A DNA stretch of 63,449 bases from Duodenibacillus sp964509205. GTDB taxonomy: Bacteria > Pseudomonadota > Gammaproteobacteria > Burkholderiales > Burkholderiaceae_F. Shown piece by piece: positions 8,852 through 17,517 of the stretch (the stretch's first letter is position 1; each line of letters opens with the position of its first letter). The stretch is taken from contig CAZDVW010000011.1 of the NCBI GenBank assembly GCA_964509205.1, positions 1-63,449 on the forward strand, given 5' to 3'. A model generated the notes under the pieces. It was not told the origin of the DNA, made no database searches, and saw only the letters and a list, made by a program, of their open reading frames with translations. A program made the translations under genes and the position numbers.

Positions 8852-10270
8852 ATGCCGTCAATTTGGATTGTGGATGATGACCGTTCGATCCGGTGGGTGC
8901 TCGGCAAGGCACTCGACCGCGAGGGGATGCCGTACAGACTTTTTGAGAGCGCCGATGCCGTTCTTGAGGCCTTCCAGACGGATCGTCCCGATGTGCTTTT
9001 AACGGATATCCGTATGCCGGGAGTGAGCGGCACGGATCTTTTGGGACGCATCAAAACGATGGCGCCGGAGCTTCCCGTGATCATCATGACGGCTTTCGGC
9101 GATCTTGAAAGCGCCGTTTCTGCTTTTGAGGGCGGCGCTTACGAGTACTTGTCCAAGCCCTTTGACGTAAATGCAGCAGTCAATCTCATGAAGCGCGCCT
9201 GCGAGGAAGCCGGCGTTCACGGCACAGAGGCGACGACGCAAAAGTCCTCTCCGATTGCCAATGAGATTGTCGGGCAATCGCCTGCCATGCAGGAACTTTT
9301 CCGTGCAATCGGCCGTCTTTCTCAAAGTCACGTCACGGTTCTCATTACCGGCGAGAGCGGAACCGGAAAGGAATTGGTTGCCCGGGCTCTTCATCGGTAC
9401 AGCCCGCGAAAGAATGCGCCCTTTATTGCGATCAATACGGCAGCCATCCCCGGCGAACTGTTGGAAAGCGAACTTTTCGGACACGAAAAGGGAGCATTTA
9501 CGGGAGCCAACGAACAGCGCATCGGCCGCTTTGAACAAGCGCGCGGGGGAACGCTCTTCTTAGACGAGATCGGCGATATGCCGATGCCCATGCAGACGAG
9601 GCTCTTGCGTGTCCTCTCGGATGCGAGTTTTTACCGCGTCGGCGGACGGATGCTCGTTCACTCGGACGTCAGAGTGATTGCGGCGACCAATCAGGACTTG
9701 GAGTCGCGCGTCAAAGAGGGACTCTTTCGCGAAGATCTCTATCACCGGTTAAATGTGATTCGCCTGCGTTTGCCGCCTCTGAGAGAACGCGCCGATGATA
9801 TTCCGGCGCTGGCGAATCATTTTCTGGGTCTTTCGGCGACGAGCCTGAAAACGGAAAGAAAGCGACTCTCGGATGAGGCCGTTACGCGTCTTTGTCAATT
9901 TCCGTTCCCGGGCAATGTGCGGCAGTTGGAAAACGTCTGCAATTGGTTAACCGTCATGGCGCCTTCGCAGGTGATCCGCGCCGAAGATCTCCCGGAAGAG
10001 TTTTGGAAAAAGACTTCGGCAGATTCGGCAGACAATCCCGCAGAAAGGGTTTCGGATTGGAAAGAACTGCTTCGGGAAGAAACGTTTAATGCGCTCTCGG
10101 AAAATTGTCCGAATCTGATGCAAACCTTTGAAAAAGATTTTGAGACAGTTCTTTATAAAACGGCGCTTTCCTATACGAAAGGAAAACGCATTTTGGCGGC
10201 CAAAAAGCTCAATGTCGGGCGCAATACGCTGACTCGAAAACTCGAAGAACTTGGGATCGATCATGAGTAA
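8852..10270 (+). CDS. glnG: Nitrogen regulator NtrC, sigma-54 activator
   Basis: About 472 residues (E. coli NtrC has 469). A receiver domain carries Asp52 in LLTDIRMPG. A central AAA+ domain has Walker A GESGTGKE, the sigma-54-contacting GAFTGA loop and Walker B GGTLFLDEIGD. A Fis-type helix-turn-helix ends the protein (LNVGRNTLTRKLEELG). The frame is open from a TTG at 8825, but ATG 8852 begins the receiver domain directly (MPSIWIVDDD). It is the response regulator for NtrB. Its last codons overlap the start of the next gene by eight bases. Confidence 0.96.
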   Translation: MPSIWIVDDDRSIRWVLGKALDREGMPYRLFESADAVLEAFQTDRPDVLLTDIRMPGVSGTDLLGRIKTMAPELPVIIMTAFGDLESAVSAFEGGAYEYLSKPFDVNAAVNLMKRACEEAGVHGTEATTQKSSPIANEIVGQSPAMQELFRAIGRLSQSHVTVLITGESGTGKELVARALHRYSPRKNAPFIAINTAAIPGELLESELFGHEKGAFTGANEQRIGRFEQARGGTLFLDEIGDMPMPMQTRLLRVLSDASFYRVGGRMLVHSDVRVIAATNQDLESRVKEGLFREDLYHRLNVIRLRLPPLRERADDIPALANHFLGLSATSLKTERKRLSDEAVTRLCQFPFPGNVRQLENVCNWLTVMAPSQVIRAEDLPEEFWKKTSADSADNPAERVSDWKELLREETFNALSENCPNLMQTFEKDFETVLYKTALSYTKGKRILAAKKLNVGRNTLTRKLEELGIDHE

Positions 10271-11306
10271 GACGCCCTCGCTTTCGACAATTGAAGCGGA
10301 TCTCTTTGCGCTCGGAGCCAAACCCGAACACATCAGACGGATTTTTCGTGCTTGGCTTGGTCAGACAAGTTGGGATCCTCCGAAGCATGCGGCCTACCCC
10401 AAGGAACTGACCAACAATCTGGAAGCCGTTCGTCATCGCCTGCAGGCGTTGTCTCGCGTCCTTCCGGTCAAGAGCGCTCAAAAGGATTGTCTGAAACTGT
10501 TGGTTGGGTTGTCCGACGGACAGTGCGTGGAGTCGGTTCTTTTGCCTCGGGATGCACTGTGCGTTTCCACGCAGGTTGGCTGTGCCGTCGGCTGCGTGTT
10601 TTGCATGACGGGAAAAGGCGGCCTAGTGCGACAACTTTCCAGTGCCGAGATTGTTTCGCAGCTTGTTTGTGCGCGTGCGTTTCATCCGACAATTAAAAAA
10701 GTTGTCTTTATGGGCATGGGAGAGCCTTCTCACAATCTTGCGGCCGTCAAGGAAGCGGTTTGCTTTATCGGGGATGTTGCCGGTTTTGCGCACAAGGAAA
10801 TCGTGATTTCTTCAGTCGGCGACAGGCGGCTTTTTGAAGCGATGCCCCTGTGGCCGGTTAAGCCCGCTTTGGCTTTAAGTCTTCACACAACGGACAATGC
10901 CAAGCGCAGACAGCTCGTGCCGAAATCGGCAGAAATTCCCGTCGAAGACTTGATTGCGCTGACCTTAGACTATGCGCAAAAAACGAAATACCCGGCGCAA
11001 ATTGAATGGACGCTCATTGAAGGCGTCAATGACAGCGAGCAGGAAGTCAGGCACTTGGCCGAACTCTTGGACGCACGCAGCGCCATGGTCAACTTCATTG
11101 CCGTCAATCCGGTTGCCGGAACCGGATTTAACCGCCCTTGCCGAGCGCACATCGAGGATTTGATTACGATCCTTCGAGAAAAAGGCATTGTGGCAACGTT
11201 GCGCGAAAGTGCCGCGCAGGATGTTGAAGGGGGTTGCGGACAGCTTCGTGCCCGCCTGATGAAAGAGGAAATCAATGCCGCGCAGAAAACAGAAATTCAG
11301 CCGTGA
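10263..11306 (+). CDS. Radical SAM RNA methyltransferase, RlmN family
   Basis: About 347 residues. The RlmN/Cfr-type cluster motif CxxxCxxC is at Cys107, Cys111 and Cys114 (CAVGCVFC), followed by the SAM-contact motif MGMGEP. A C-terminal Cys at about 325 (EGGCGQLR) matches the methyl-carrier Cys of RlmN. Family enzymes methylate C2 of A2503 in 23S rRNA and A37 of some tRNAs. Several boxes differ from housekeeping RlmN, for example ISSVGD where TLSTSG is usual, so this may be a second paralogue with another target. The start overlaps ntrC by eight bases, suggesting translational coupling. Confidence 0.75.
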   Translation: MSKTPSLSTIEADLFALGAKPEHIRRIFRAWLGQTSWDPPKHAAYPKELTNNLEAVRHRLQALSRVLPVKSAQKDCLKLLVGLSDGQCVESVLLPRDALCVSTQVGCAVGCVFCMTGKGGLVRQLSSAEIVSQLVCARAFHPTIKKVVFMGMGEPSHNLAAVKEAVCFIGDVAGFAHKEIVISSVGDRRLFEAMPLWPVKPALALSLHTTDNAKRRQLVPKSAEIPVEDLIALTLDYAQKTKYPAQIEWTLIEGVNDSEQEVRHLAELLDARSAMVNFIAVNPVAGTGFNRPCRAHIEDLITILREKGIVATLRESAAQDVEGGCGQLRARLMKEEINAAQKTEIQP

Positions 11307-11748
11307 GAAATCGCGCACCATGTGGTTGGCTTGGTGCGCCTGGGCCGTGATGGGAAGCATTTTCGTGTTTGAGGACACGCAGGGCGGAACAGGGTGGCTG
11401 GCCTGGACGATGACGGCTCCTTTTTGGATAGCGTTTGCCCTGTGGCCGTTTTTGTGGTTGCGGCTTATCTCCGGACGCCGTCCGGAGTACGTCGAAATTG
11501 ACGATGACATCGCAGCCGGGGAGAAAAAGTGCCGTCTTGTGCAGAAAGAGGGACGCCGCTATCTGGAAAAAACGGCGCTCAAAGAGGTCTTTGGCGTGGA
11601 TGATGATCTGGAGACGGTAAAACTTCCGGGCGGCAACGAGGAGTTCGTTGCCGTTGATTCCGTCAGAGAAATCGCCAAGAACGTTCCGGCTTTGGCCGCC
11701 TGGATCGAAGAAGTGGATTCCATCGCAAAGCCGCGCTGCTACTACTGA
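11275..11748 (+). CDS. Small inner-membrane protein, function unknown
   Basis: 157 residues: a basic N terminus, two hydrophobic helices (about 16-33 and 42-63) and a soluble charged tail of about 90 residues. It starts inside the RlmN-like gene (32-base overlap), so it belongs to the same transcript. No family is recognised. It converges on tolA with 19 bases between the stop codons. Confidence 0.7.
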   Translation: MPRRKQKFSREKSRTMWLAWCAWAVMGSIFVFEDTQGGTGWLAWTMTAPFWIAFALWPFLWLRLISGRRPEYVEIDDDIAAGEKKCRLVQKEGRRYLEKTALKEVFGVDDDLETVKLPGGNEEFVAVDSVREIAKNVPALAAWIEEVDSIAKPRCYY

Positions 11749-11767
11749 GAGAACCCGTCAAACGCCG

Positions 11768-12619
11768 TCAGCGTCCGTCGTCGACCGGATCGAAGGTAAT
11801 CCGAATTGTTTTCGGCAACGTCTGTCCGGCATCGGGCGGCGGGAACGGATTGCAGCGGCGAATGGCACTTTCAACGGCCGCATCAAAGGCCGGCAATCCG
11901 GAGCTTTGCTCGAGCTGCGGCGCCTTTAACTGCGATCCGTCCGGGAGCAGATACACCGTGTAAATGGCTTGCCGTTCTCCGCTTTTGAGTCCCTGAGGAA
12001 CCTGATAAATAATGCGCGAGCGCAGCATGGCAACGACTTTGGCAATGTAGTTGGCCTGATTCGTGCCCGTGTGGCTTTGTGTCGTGGTACGCATGTCGCC
12101 GGTTGTTCGGCCGACTTGTTCGGCCGATGTTGATGTGGCGGCACCTAAGATTCGAGCGAGCTCGGCTTTTCGGAGCGCTTCTTGACGCTCCTTTTCCGCA
12201 CGTTCCCGCTGACGCTTTTGTTCCGCAAGACGGCGTTGTTGTTCGGCTCGTTTTTCCGCTTCGAACTTTTCGCGTGCAAGTTGTTCAAGTTTCTTTTGTT
12301 TTTGTTCTTCTTCGAGACGAATCTGGGCTTCTTGCTCAAGGCGTTGCTGACGCTGTTCGGCAACGGCCTGAGAAAGGTCAGGCTCTTCCTGAACCTTCGG
12401 AGCCGGCGTCTTCACTTCAGGCGTCAGACCGCTGGCATCTTCCGGAGCCCACAGTTCGGCATAAAACGTTTCGGGCTCTGTGTTCCACTGAAAGACGGAG
12501 ATGAGACCAAAGATCAAAACAGCATGCGCGCAGACGGCGGCGACAAACCCGATCGGTTTGTCCGTCAGTCGTTCGTTTTTGACTTTAAGGCGAGTGTCGC
12601 CCATCTGCTGTTGCGTCAT
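11768..12619 (-). CDS. tolA: TolA, Tol-Pal energy-transducing protein
   Basis: 283 residues. One N-terminal membrane helix (about 22-43) is followed by a Pro/Glu linker, a long charged region rich in Gln, Glu, Arg and Ala (about 80-155) of the TolA helical stalk type, and a C-terminal TonB/TolA-like domain (last 100 residues, with IYTVYLLPDGS). TolA spans the periplasm and couples TolQR proton flow to Pal and outer-membrane constriction at division. It is shorter than E. coli TolA (421) because of the stalk. It follows tolR by eight bases. tolB and pal do not follow here, which is unusual for a tol cluster. Confidence 0.92.
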   Translation of the reverse strand: MTQQQMGDTRLKVKNERLTDKPIGFVAAVCAHAVLIFGLISVFQWNTEPETFYAELWAPEDASGLTPEVKTPAPKVQEEPDLSQAVAEQRQQRLEQEAQIRLEEEQKQKKLEQLAREKFEAEKRAEQQRRLAEQKRQRERAEKERQEALRKAELARILGAATSTSAEQVGRTTGDMRTTTQSHTGTNQANYIAKVVAMLRSRIIYQVPQGLKSGERQAIYTVYLLPDGSQLKAPQLEQSSGLPAFDAAVESAIRRCNPFPPPDAGQTLPKTIRITFDPVDDGR

Positions 12620-12627
12620 TCTGTTTT

Positions 12628-13056
12628 TTAACGTTTGGTGGTTTCAATCTGCAGAGAAAGTCCGACGCGGGCAACCTGTGCTTTTTGAAGCGTCTTCATC
12701 ACGTCGATGACTTTCCCGTAGTTCACGTCCTTGTCGGCAGCGATCACAACCGGCGTGGTTTCAAGCGATCCGATTGCCGTGATGCGGTCAACGAGCGTTC
12801 CGACCGTCACGGGGATTAAGTTTTTCCCGGAACGAACGGAGATTTTCCCGTCGGCGTGCACAACGATTTCAACCGCTTTGTCCGGAGCCTTAGAGGCTTT
12901 CTGAACACTCGGCAGATTGACGACGGAAGGATTCACAAAGGGAGCTGCTACCATCAGGATCACAACAAGGACGAGCATGACGTCGATATAAGGAACGACG
13001 TTGATGTCGCTCATCATGCGATGTTTGGTGCGTTTCCCGAGACTTCGGATAGCCAT
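12628..13056 (-). CDS. tolR: TolR, Tol-Pal proton-channel subunit
   Basis: 142 residues, ExbD/TolR family. A short basic N terminus is followed by one helix (about 21-42, PYIDVMLVLVVILMVA) with the conserved Asp of the proton path, then a periplasmic domain ending in a beta/alpha ExbD fold. It works with TolQ and TolA in the inner membrane. It lies 15 bases after tolQ. Confidence 0.95.
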   Translation of the reverse strand: MAIRSLGKRTKHRMMSDINVVPYIDVMLVLVVILMVAAPFVNPSVVNLPSVQKASKAPDKAVEIVVHADGKISVRSGKNLIPVTVGTLVDRITAIGSLETTPVVIAADKDVNYGKVIDVMKTLQKAQVARVGLSLQIETTKR

Positions 13057-13071
13057 GGCCGATTCTCCGAA

Positions 13072-13737
13072 TCAGCGCTGACGCGCCAGAATGTTCATGA
13101 ACTCTTCGGAAAAACTGTCGAAGCGATTCGTGATGCGTTCAAGCTTTGTCGCAAAGGTGTTGTAAGCGGCCGTTGCCGGGATGGCCGCAAAAAGACCGAT
13201 TGCGGTGGCAACAAGAGCTTCGGCAATGCCGGGAGCGACGACGGCAAGTGAGACATTTTCCAGTGTCGAGAGCCCCGTAAAGGCATTCATGATGCCCCAG
13301 ACTGTTCCGAAAAGACCGATGTAGGGAGAAACCGAGCCGATCGAAGCTAAAAGCGGAAGGCCGCGCTCGAGATCATCGATTTCGCGCTGAAAAGCCGCAC
13401 TCATGCCGCGGCGGACGCCCGAGAGCATTTCGGCCTCGGGCTTTTCGGAAAGTTTTAAGAATTCGGTCATGCCCGCCACAAAGATGCGCTCTTCGGAGCT
13501 CGTCCGATTGGTGCGCGAGGTGGCGGTTTCCAAGAGTTTCGTCAGATTGGCGCCGGACCAAAACCGCTGCTCAAAGACATCCGTCTGACGCAACGTCCGC
13601 GACAGAATGATCCATTTGCTGAAAATCGTTGCCCAGCTGGCAAGACTGGCGAGAACCAAAATCGCCAAGACGCATTTGACGACTGGAGATGCGTTCATCA
13701 CGAGGGTGACGATGGACATATCGGCGGAAGCATTCAT
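13072..13737 (-). CDS. tolQ: TolQ, Tol-Pal proton-channel subunit
   Basis: 221 residues, ExbB/TolQ/MotA family. There is an N-terminal helix (about 17-40), a cytoplasmic domain, and two C-terminal helices including GLFGTVWGIMNAF and ALVATAIGLFAAIPATAAYN, the pore-lining signatures. Its ATG overlaps the ybgC stop by four bases (ATGA), showing translational coupling. Confidence 0.96.
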   Translation of the reverse strand: MNASADMSIVTLVMNASPVVKCVLAILVLASLASWATIFSKWIILSRTLRQTDVFEQRFWSGANLTKLLETATSRTNRTSSEERIFVAGMTEFLKLSEKPEAEMLSGVRRGMSAAFQREIDDLERGLPLLASIGSVSPYIGLFGTVWGIMNAFTGLSTLENVSLAVVAPGIAEALVATAIGLFAAIPATAAYNTFATKLERITNRFDSFSEEFMNILARQR

Positions 13738-14165
13738 TTTGTAGATTCCTCTGTGCTGAGGTAAGGTGTAAAACGTTCAAGAAATAACTTCGGGAAGGGC
13801 AGGGGACGACCGGTCGTTGTGTCCACAAACCCTAAGCGCACCTGGGCGCTTGCCAAAACGACGTTATCGCGAAAAACGGTCTGTTTGACGATAAACGAAG
13901 CGGCGCGCAATCCGACAAGCTGTGTTTTGACCTCAATTTCATCATCGAGTTTGGCCGGACGCTTGTAGCTGATTTCCAGATTGGCCACGACGAGAGCCTG
14001 ATGATCTTTTGTGCGCATCGTCTCTTGTTCAAAGCCGAGTTCTGCGGCCCACTGCGAACGCGCCCGTTCCATGAAACGAATGTAATTGGCGTGATAAACG
14101 ATGCCGCTCGCGTCGGTGTCTTCCCAATAAATCTTTGTTTTGTACGAAGTAATCTCTTTAGCCAT
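13734..14165 (-). CDS. ybgC: YbgC-type acyl-CoA thioesterase
   Basis: 143 residues, a single hot-dog domain. The signature YWEDTDASGIVYHANYIRF carries the catalytic Asp of the 4HBT/YbgC family. The protein hydrolyses short- or long-chain acyl-CoA in the cytosol and is commonly the first gene of tol-pal operons, as here. It diverges from the ABC importer operon at 14314. Confidence 0.95.
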   Translation of the reverse strand: MAKEITSYKTKIYWEDTDASGIVYHANYIRFMERARSQWAAELGFEQETMRTKDHQALVVANLEISYKRPAKLDDEIEVKTQLVGLRAASFIVKQTVFRDNVVLASAQVRLGFVDTTTGRPLPFPKLFLERFTPYLSTEESTK

Positions 14166-14313
14166 AACTGAGTATGAAAAACAACTTACCGCAAAACGGT
14201 TTCACGAAAAAACTCGAACCAAACAGGCATTTTCCGTTTGGTCTCATTGCTTTCGGATGAAAGCGAAAGTATATTAAATAGATGTGCGGATTTGTTGACG
14301 GAGCAAAAACTTG

Positions 14314-16533
14314 ATGCAATTCTCGGCCAGATTCATACGAGGCATTTTTTCAGTGCTTGCCTGCGCATTTCCGGTTTTTGCCGCCAGCGCGGATGTTTTG
14401 AATTCCCCGAGACCGCTTGCTGAATTTTCAACCAATGCCATTTTTTCAACGTTCTCTTTAAGTCCGAAAACGCTCGATCCTCAAGTTTCTTATTCGCAGG
14501 GAGAAAGCGTTTTTGTGTATCTGACCTACGAGGCGCCGTATTCCTATCACTACTTAAAGCGCCCGTTTCAGATCGTGGCGCGCTCGGTTAAAGAGGTCGT
14601 CACTCCCGAGTACTTTGATAAAGAAGGCCGAGCGCTTTCCGCGTCGGCGCGTCCGGAAACCATTGCCGTCAGCCGCTACACGTTAAAGGTCAAACCCGGC
14701 ATTCGTTTTGCTCCGCATCCGGCTTTTGCCAAGGATGAAAACGGAAATTATCTGTATCACGCTTTGAGTCCGGACGTTGCGGCCTCTCTTTCCAGTCCGC
14801 TGGATTTGCCGGAAAAGGCAACGCGCGAGTTGACGGCAGAGGATTTTGTTTACGGCATCAAACGCATGGCCAATCCCCGAATCGTCTGCCCGGTTCTGAA
14901 GGTTTTGGGTGAGCACATGCCGGGACTTCTGACGCTCTCTGAGGCGTTGTCGGCACGGGAAGAACAAGAAAAACGGTCCGGTATTAAATGCGCCTGGATC
15001 GACCTTCGAAAGGAAACGCTTGACGGCGTTCGGGTTTTGGATCGCTACACCTTCCAGATTGACGTTGTCGGAAAGTATCCTCAGTTTTCCAATTGGCTGG
15101 CAATGAGTTTTTTTGCTCCCGTTCCCTGGGAGGCCGAAGCCTTTTATGCCAATCCGGAACTGGAGAAAAACAATGTGACTTTGGGCGCATGGCCTGTCGG
15201 TACAGGTCCTTACTACTTGAGCCGTTCGCGGCAGAATCGAGAGCATGTTCTCGAACGCAATCCCGTTTTTCATGAGGTTCTTTACCCGTGCGAGGGAGAG
15301 GTCTCGGATGAGGCAGCCGGTTTTTTAAAGGATTGCGCAAAGCCTTTGCCGCTGACCGATCGCATTGTGTTTACGATCGAAAAGGAAGCGGTTCCGACGA
15401 CATCCAAGTTTCTTCAGGGCTATTACGACAGTCCGGAAATCACGCGGCTCGATGTCGGTCAGGGATTTATTACGGCAGCGCTCGACAATCCTGAAAAAGG
15501 TAAGCTTTACCGTGAGCGAAAACTGCAGTTTCCGACAACGGCAGGTTCCGGAATCACGTACTTGGGATTTAACTGGCTGGATCCTGTCGTCGGAGAGGGA
15601 TCAACCGCCGAGCAGAAGCGGCGCAACCGCAAACTGCGGCAAGCCATTTCCATTGCCATTGATTGGGAAGAAAAGATTTCGATTTTTAACGTCGGCCAGG
15701 GAGAGGCGGCGCAAAGCCCGTTGCCGCCCGGGTTCTTCGGCTGGAGAAACAATGCCCCGGCCTCGTTTAATCCCGTGGTCTACACAAAAGAGGAGAGCGG
15801 CCAACTCCGAAGGCGCTCCATTCAGGAAGCCAAGATCCTGATGCGCGAGGCCGGATATCCGGATGGGCGCGACGCCAAAACAGGCAAGCCCTTGGTGCTG
15901 AATTTCGATTGGCAGGGAGCGGCTGCCGGATCGCGATCCTTTTTGGAATGGATGACAAGACAATTTGCCAAATTGGGCATTCAGCTGGAAATCCGTGCGA
16001 CCGACTACAACCGGTTCCAAGACAAAATGCAGAAGGGAAACGCACAGATTTACGTCTGGGGCTGGCTTGCCGATTACCCGGATGCGGAAAATTTCCTTTT
16101 CCTTCTTTATGGGAAAAACGGCAAAGTCAAAAACGGGGGCGAAAACGCTTCCAACTACGTCAATGCCGAGTATGACCGCCTTTTCGAAGAACTGCGGTAT
16201 TTGGAAGACGGAGCGCGCAAAGCCCGCGTCATCGATCGAATGATTCGGATCGTGCAGGAGGATGCGCCTTGGAGTTTCGGCACGTTCTCAACATCGGCGG
16301 CAGCCGCCCACAATTGGGTGAAAAATTTGAAGCCCACTCAAATCGTTCAGGACAGACTGATGTATCTGGCCATTGATGCGGCGGAGCGAGAAAAGGCTGT
16401 TCGTGCTTGGAACGAGCCCGTTATTTGGCCTCTTATTTTGATTATTGCGGTTATTATGCTCTTTATCCGGCAAGTTCGCATTGAACTTCGAAGGCGTGCC
16501 GCCGTCAGAGCCGCACAAAGGAGCGCTCGATGA
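14314..16533 (+). CDS. Peptide-type ABC substrate-binding protein with C-terminal membrane anchor
   Basis: About 739 residues, larger than usual OppA/DppA proteins (530-550). A signal peptide ends near FAASA. The body is a family 5 extracellular binding protein, with TYEAPYSYHYLKRP in the N-terminal lobe and a C-terminal lobe containing QIYVWGWLADYPDAENFLF. The last 40 residues hold a strong membrane helix (WPLILIIAVIMLFI) and a basic tail, so the protein is tethered to the inner membrane at its C terminus rather than free or lipidated. ATG 14314 is preferred over TTG 14311, with GGAG ten bases upstream. The permease gene overlaps by four bases. Confidence 0.9.
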   Translation: MQFSARFIRGIFSVLACAFPVFAASADVLNSPRPLAEFSTNAIFSTFSLSPKTLDPQVSYSQGESVFVYLTYEAPYSYHYLKRPFQIVARSVKEVVTPEYFDKEGRALSASARPETIAVSRYTLKVKPGIRFAPHPAFAKDENGNYLYHALSPDVAASLSSPLDLPEKATRELTAEDFVYGIKRMANPRIVCPVLKVLGEHMPGLLTLSEALSAREEQEKRSGIKCAWIDLRKETLDGVRVLDRYTFQIDVVGKYPQFSNWLAMSFFAPVPWEAEAFYANPELEKNNVTLGAWPVGTGPYYLSRSRQNREHVLERNPVFHEVLYPCEGEVSDEAAGFLKDCAKPLPLTDRIVFTIEKEAVPTTSKFLQGYYDSPEITRLDVGQGFITAALDNPEKGKLYRERKLQFPTTAGSGITYLGFNWLDPVVGEGSTAEQKRRNRKLRQAISIAIDWEEKISIFNVGQGEAAQSPLPPGFFGWRNNAPASFNPVVYTKEESGQLRRRSIQEAKILMREAGYPDGRDAKTGKPLVLNFDWQGAAAGSRSFLEWMTRQFAKLGIQLEIRATDYNRFQDKMQKGNAQIYVWGWLADYPDAENFLFLLYGKNGKVKNGGENASNYVNAEYDRLFEELRYLEDGARKARVIDRMIRIVQEDAPWSFGTFSTSAAAAHNWVKNLKPTQIVQDRLMYLAIDAAEREKAVRAWNEPVIWPLILIIAVIMLFIRQVRIELRRRAAVRAAQRSAR

Positions 16534-17507
16534 TCGGTTACGTGGTTCGGCGGTTCTTTTACGGAATTTTGATTCTCCTCGGTGTGAATCTGCTGACGTT
16601 TGCGCTCTTTTTTTCCGTCAATACGCCCGATGACATGGCGCGACTTTCTTTGGGCGGAAAGTATGTGACATCTGAGGTTGTCGAACGTTGGAAGGCGGCG
16701 CACGGTTACGATCTCCCGCTCATTTTTAATGCAAAAAAAAGCGGCATTGAGAAGTTGACGAAAACGGTTTTTTACGAACGCTCTGTTCCGCTTTTAAAGG
16801 GAGATTTCGGCTTGTCTGACTCCGGGCGAAGCATTAATCGGGAAATCAAGGAACGGGTCGGCCCGTCGCTTGCGCTGGCTGTGCCGACTTTCATTCTGGG
16901 CGTCGTTGTGATGATCGTGTTCTCGTTGTTGCTTGTTCTGGTACGACGAACGCGTCTTGAGTGGATCGGCGTTTCTTTAAGCGTTCTTGTCATGAGCGTG
17001 TCAAGCCTTTTTTACATCATTCTCGGACAGTGGCTTTTTTCAAGAACGCTGCGGCTTGTTCCTGTTTCCGGATTCGCCGACGGGTGGGCGATGACGGCGT
17101 TTTTGATTCTTCCGGTAGCCATCGGGATTTTTTCTCGCCTCGGCAGCGATACGCTCCTTTACCGATCGATGTTTCTCGAAGAAGTCGGAAAAGACTACGT
17201 GCGCACGGCTCGGGCCAAAGGAGCCGGGGAAATGCGGGTGCTCTTCTGTCACGTTCTGCGAAATGCGCTTCTTCCGATTCTGACGAGTACGGTTTCGGTG
17301 ATTCCGATGCTCTTTATGGGGTCGCTGATCATGGAGAACTTTTTCGGCATTCCTGGGCTTGGCTCTTACACGATTGACGCGATCAATGCCCAGGATTTCT
17401 CCGTGGTTCGAGCGATGGTGTTTCTTGGAACGATCGCATACGTCATCGGTCTGACGCTGACGGACATTGCCTATGCGCTGGCAGATCCGCGCATACGACT
17501 GCGTTAG
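16530..17507 (+). CDS. Peptide-type ABC permease, OppB/DppB family
   Basis: 325 residues with six predicted membrane helices. The N-terminal segment MIGYVVRRFFYGILILLGVNLLTF-type pattern is standard for DppB, and the EAA loop appears around YVRTARAKGAGEMRVLFCHV. It starts within the stop of the binding-protein gene (ATGA). It forms the translocation pore with the OppC-like protein that follows. Confidence 0.95.
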   Translation: MIGYVVRRFFYGILILLGVNLLTFALFFSVNTPDDMARLSLGGKYVTSEVVERWKAAHGYDLPLIFNAKKSGIEKLTKTVFYERSVPLLKGDFGLSDSGRSINREIKERVGPSLALAVPTFILGVVVMIVFSLLLVLVRRTRLEWIGVSLSVLVMSVSSLFYIILGQWLFSRTLRLVPVSGFADGWAMTAFLILPVAIGIFSRLGSDTLLYRSMFLEEVGKDYVRTARAKGAGEMRVLFCHVLRNALLPILTSTVSVIPMLFMGSLIMENFFGIPGLGSYTIDAINAQDFSVVRAMVFLGTIAYVIGLTLTDIAYALADPRIRLR

Positions 17508-17517
17508 GAGAAGAAAG

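Noticed and set aside
12079..12631. Open frames on the plus strand opposite tolA
   Set aside because: They mirror the Gln/Glu/Arg-rich TolA stalk, giving Leu/Phe/Ser-rich translations; no independent signals.
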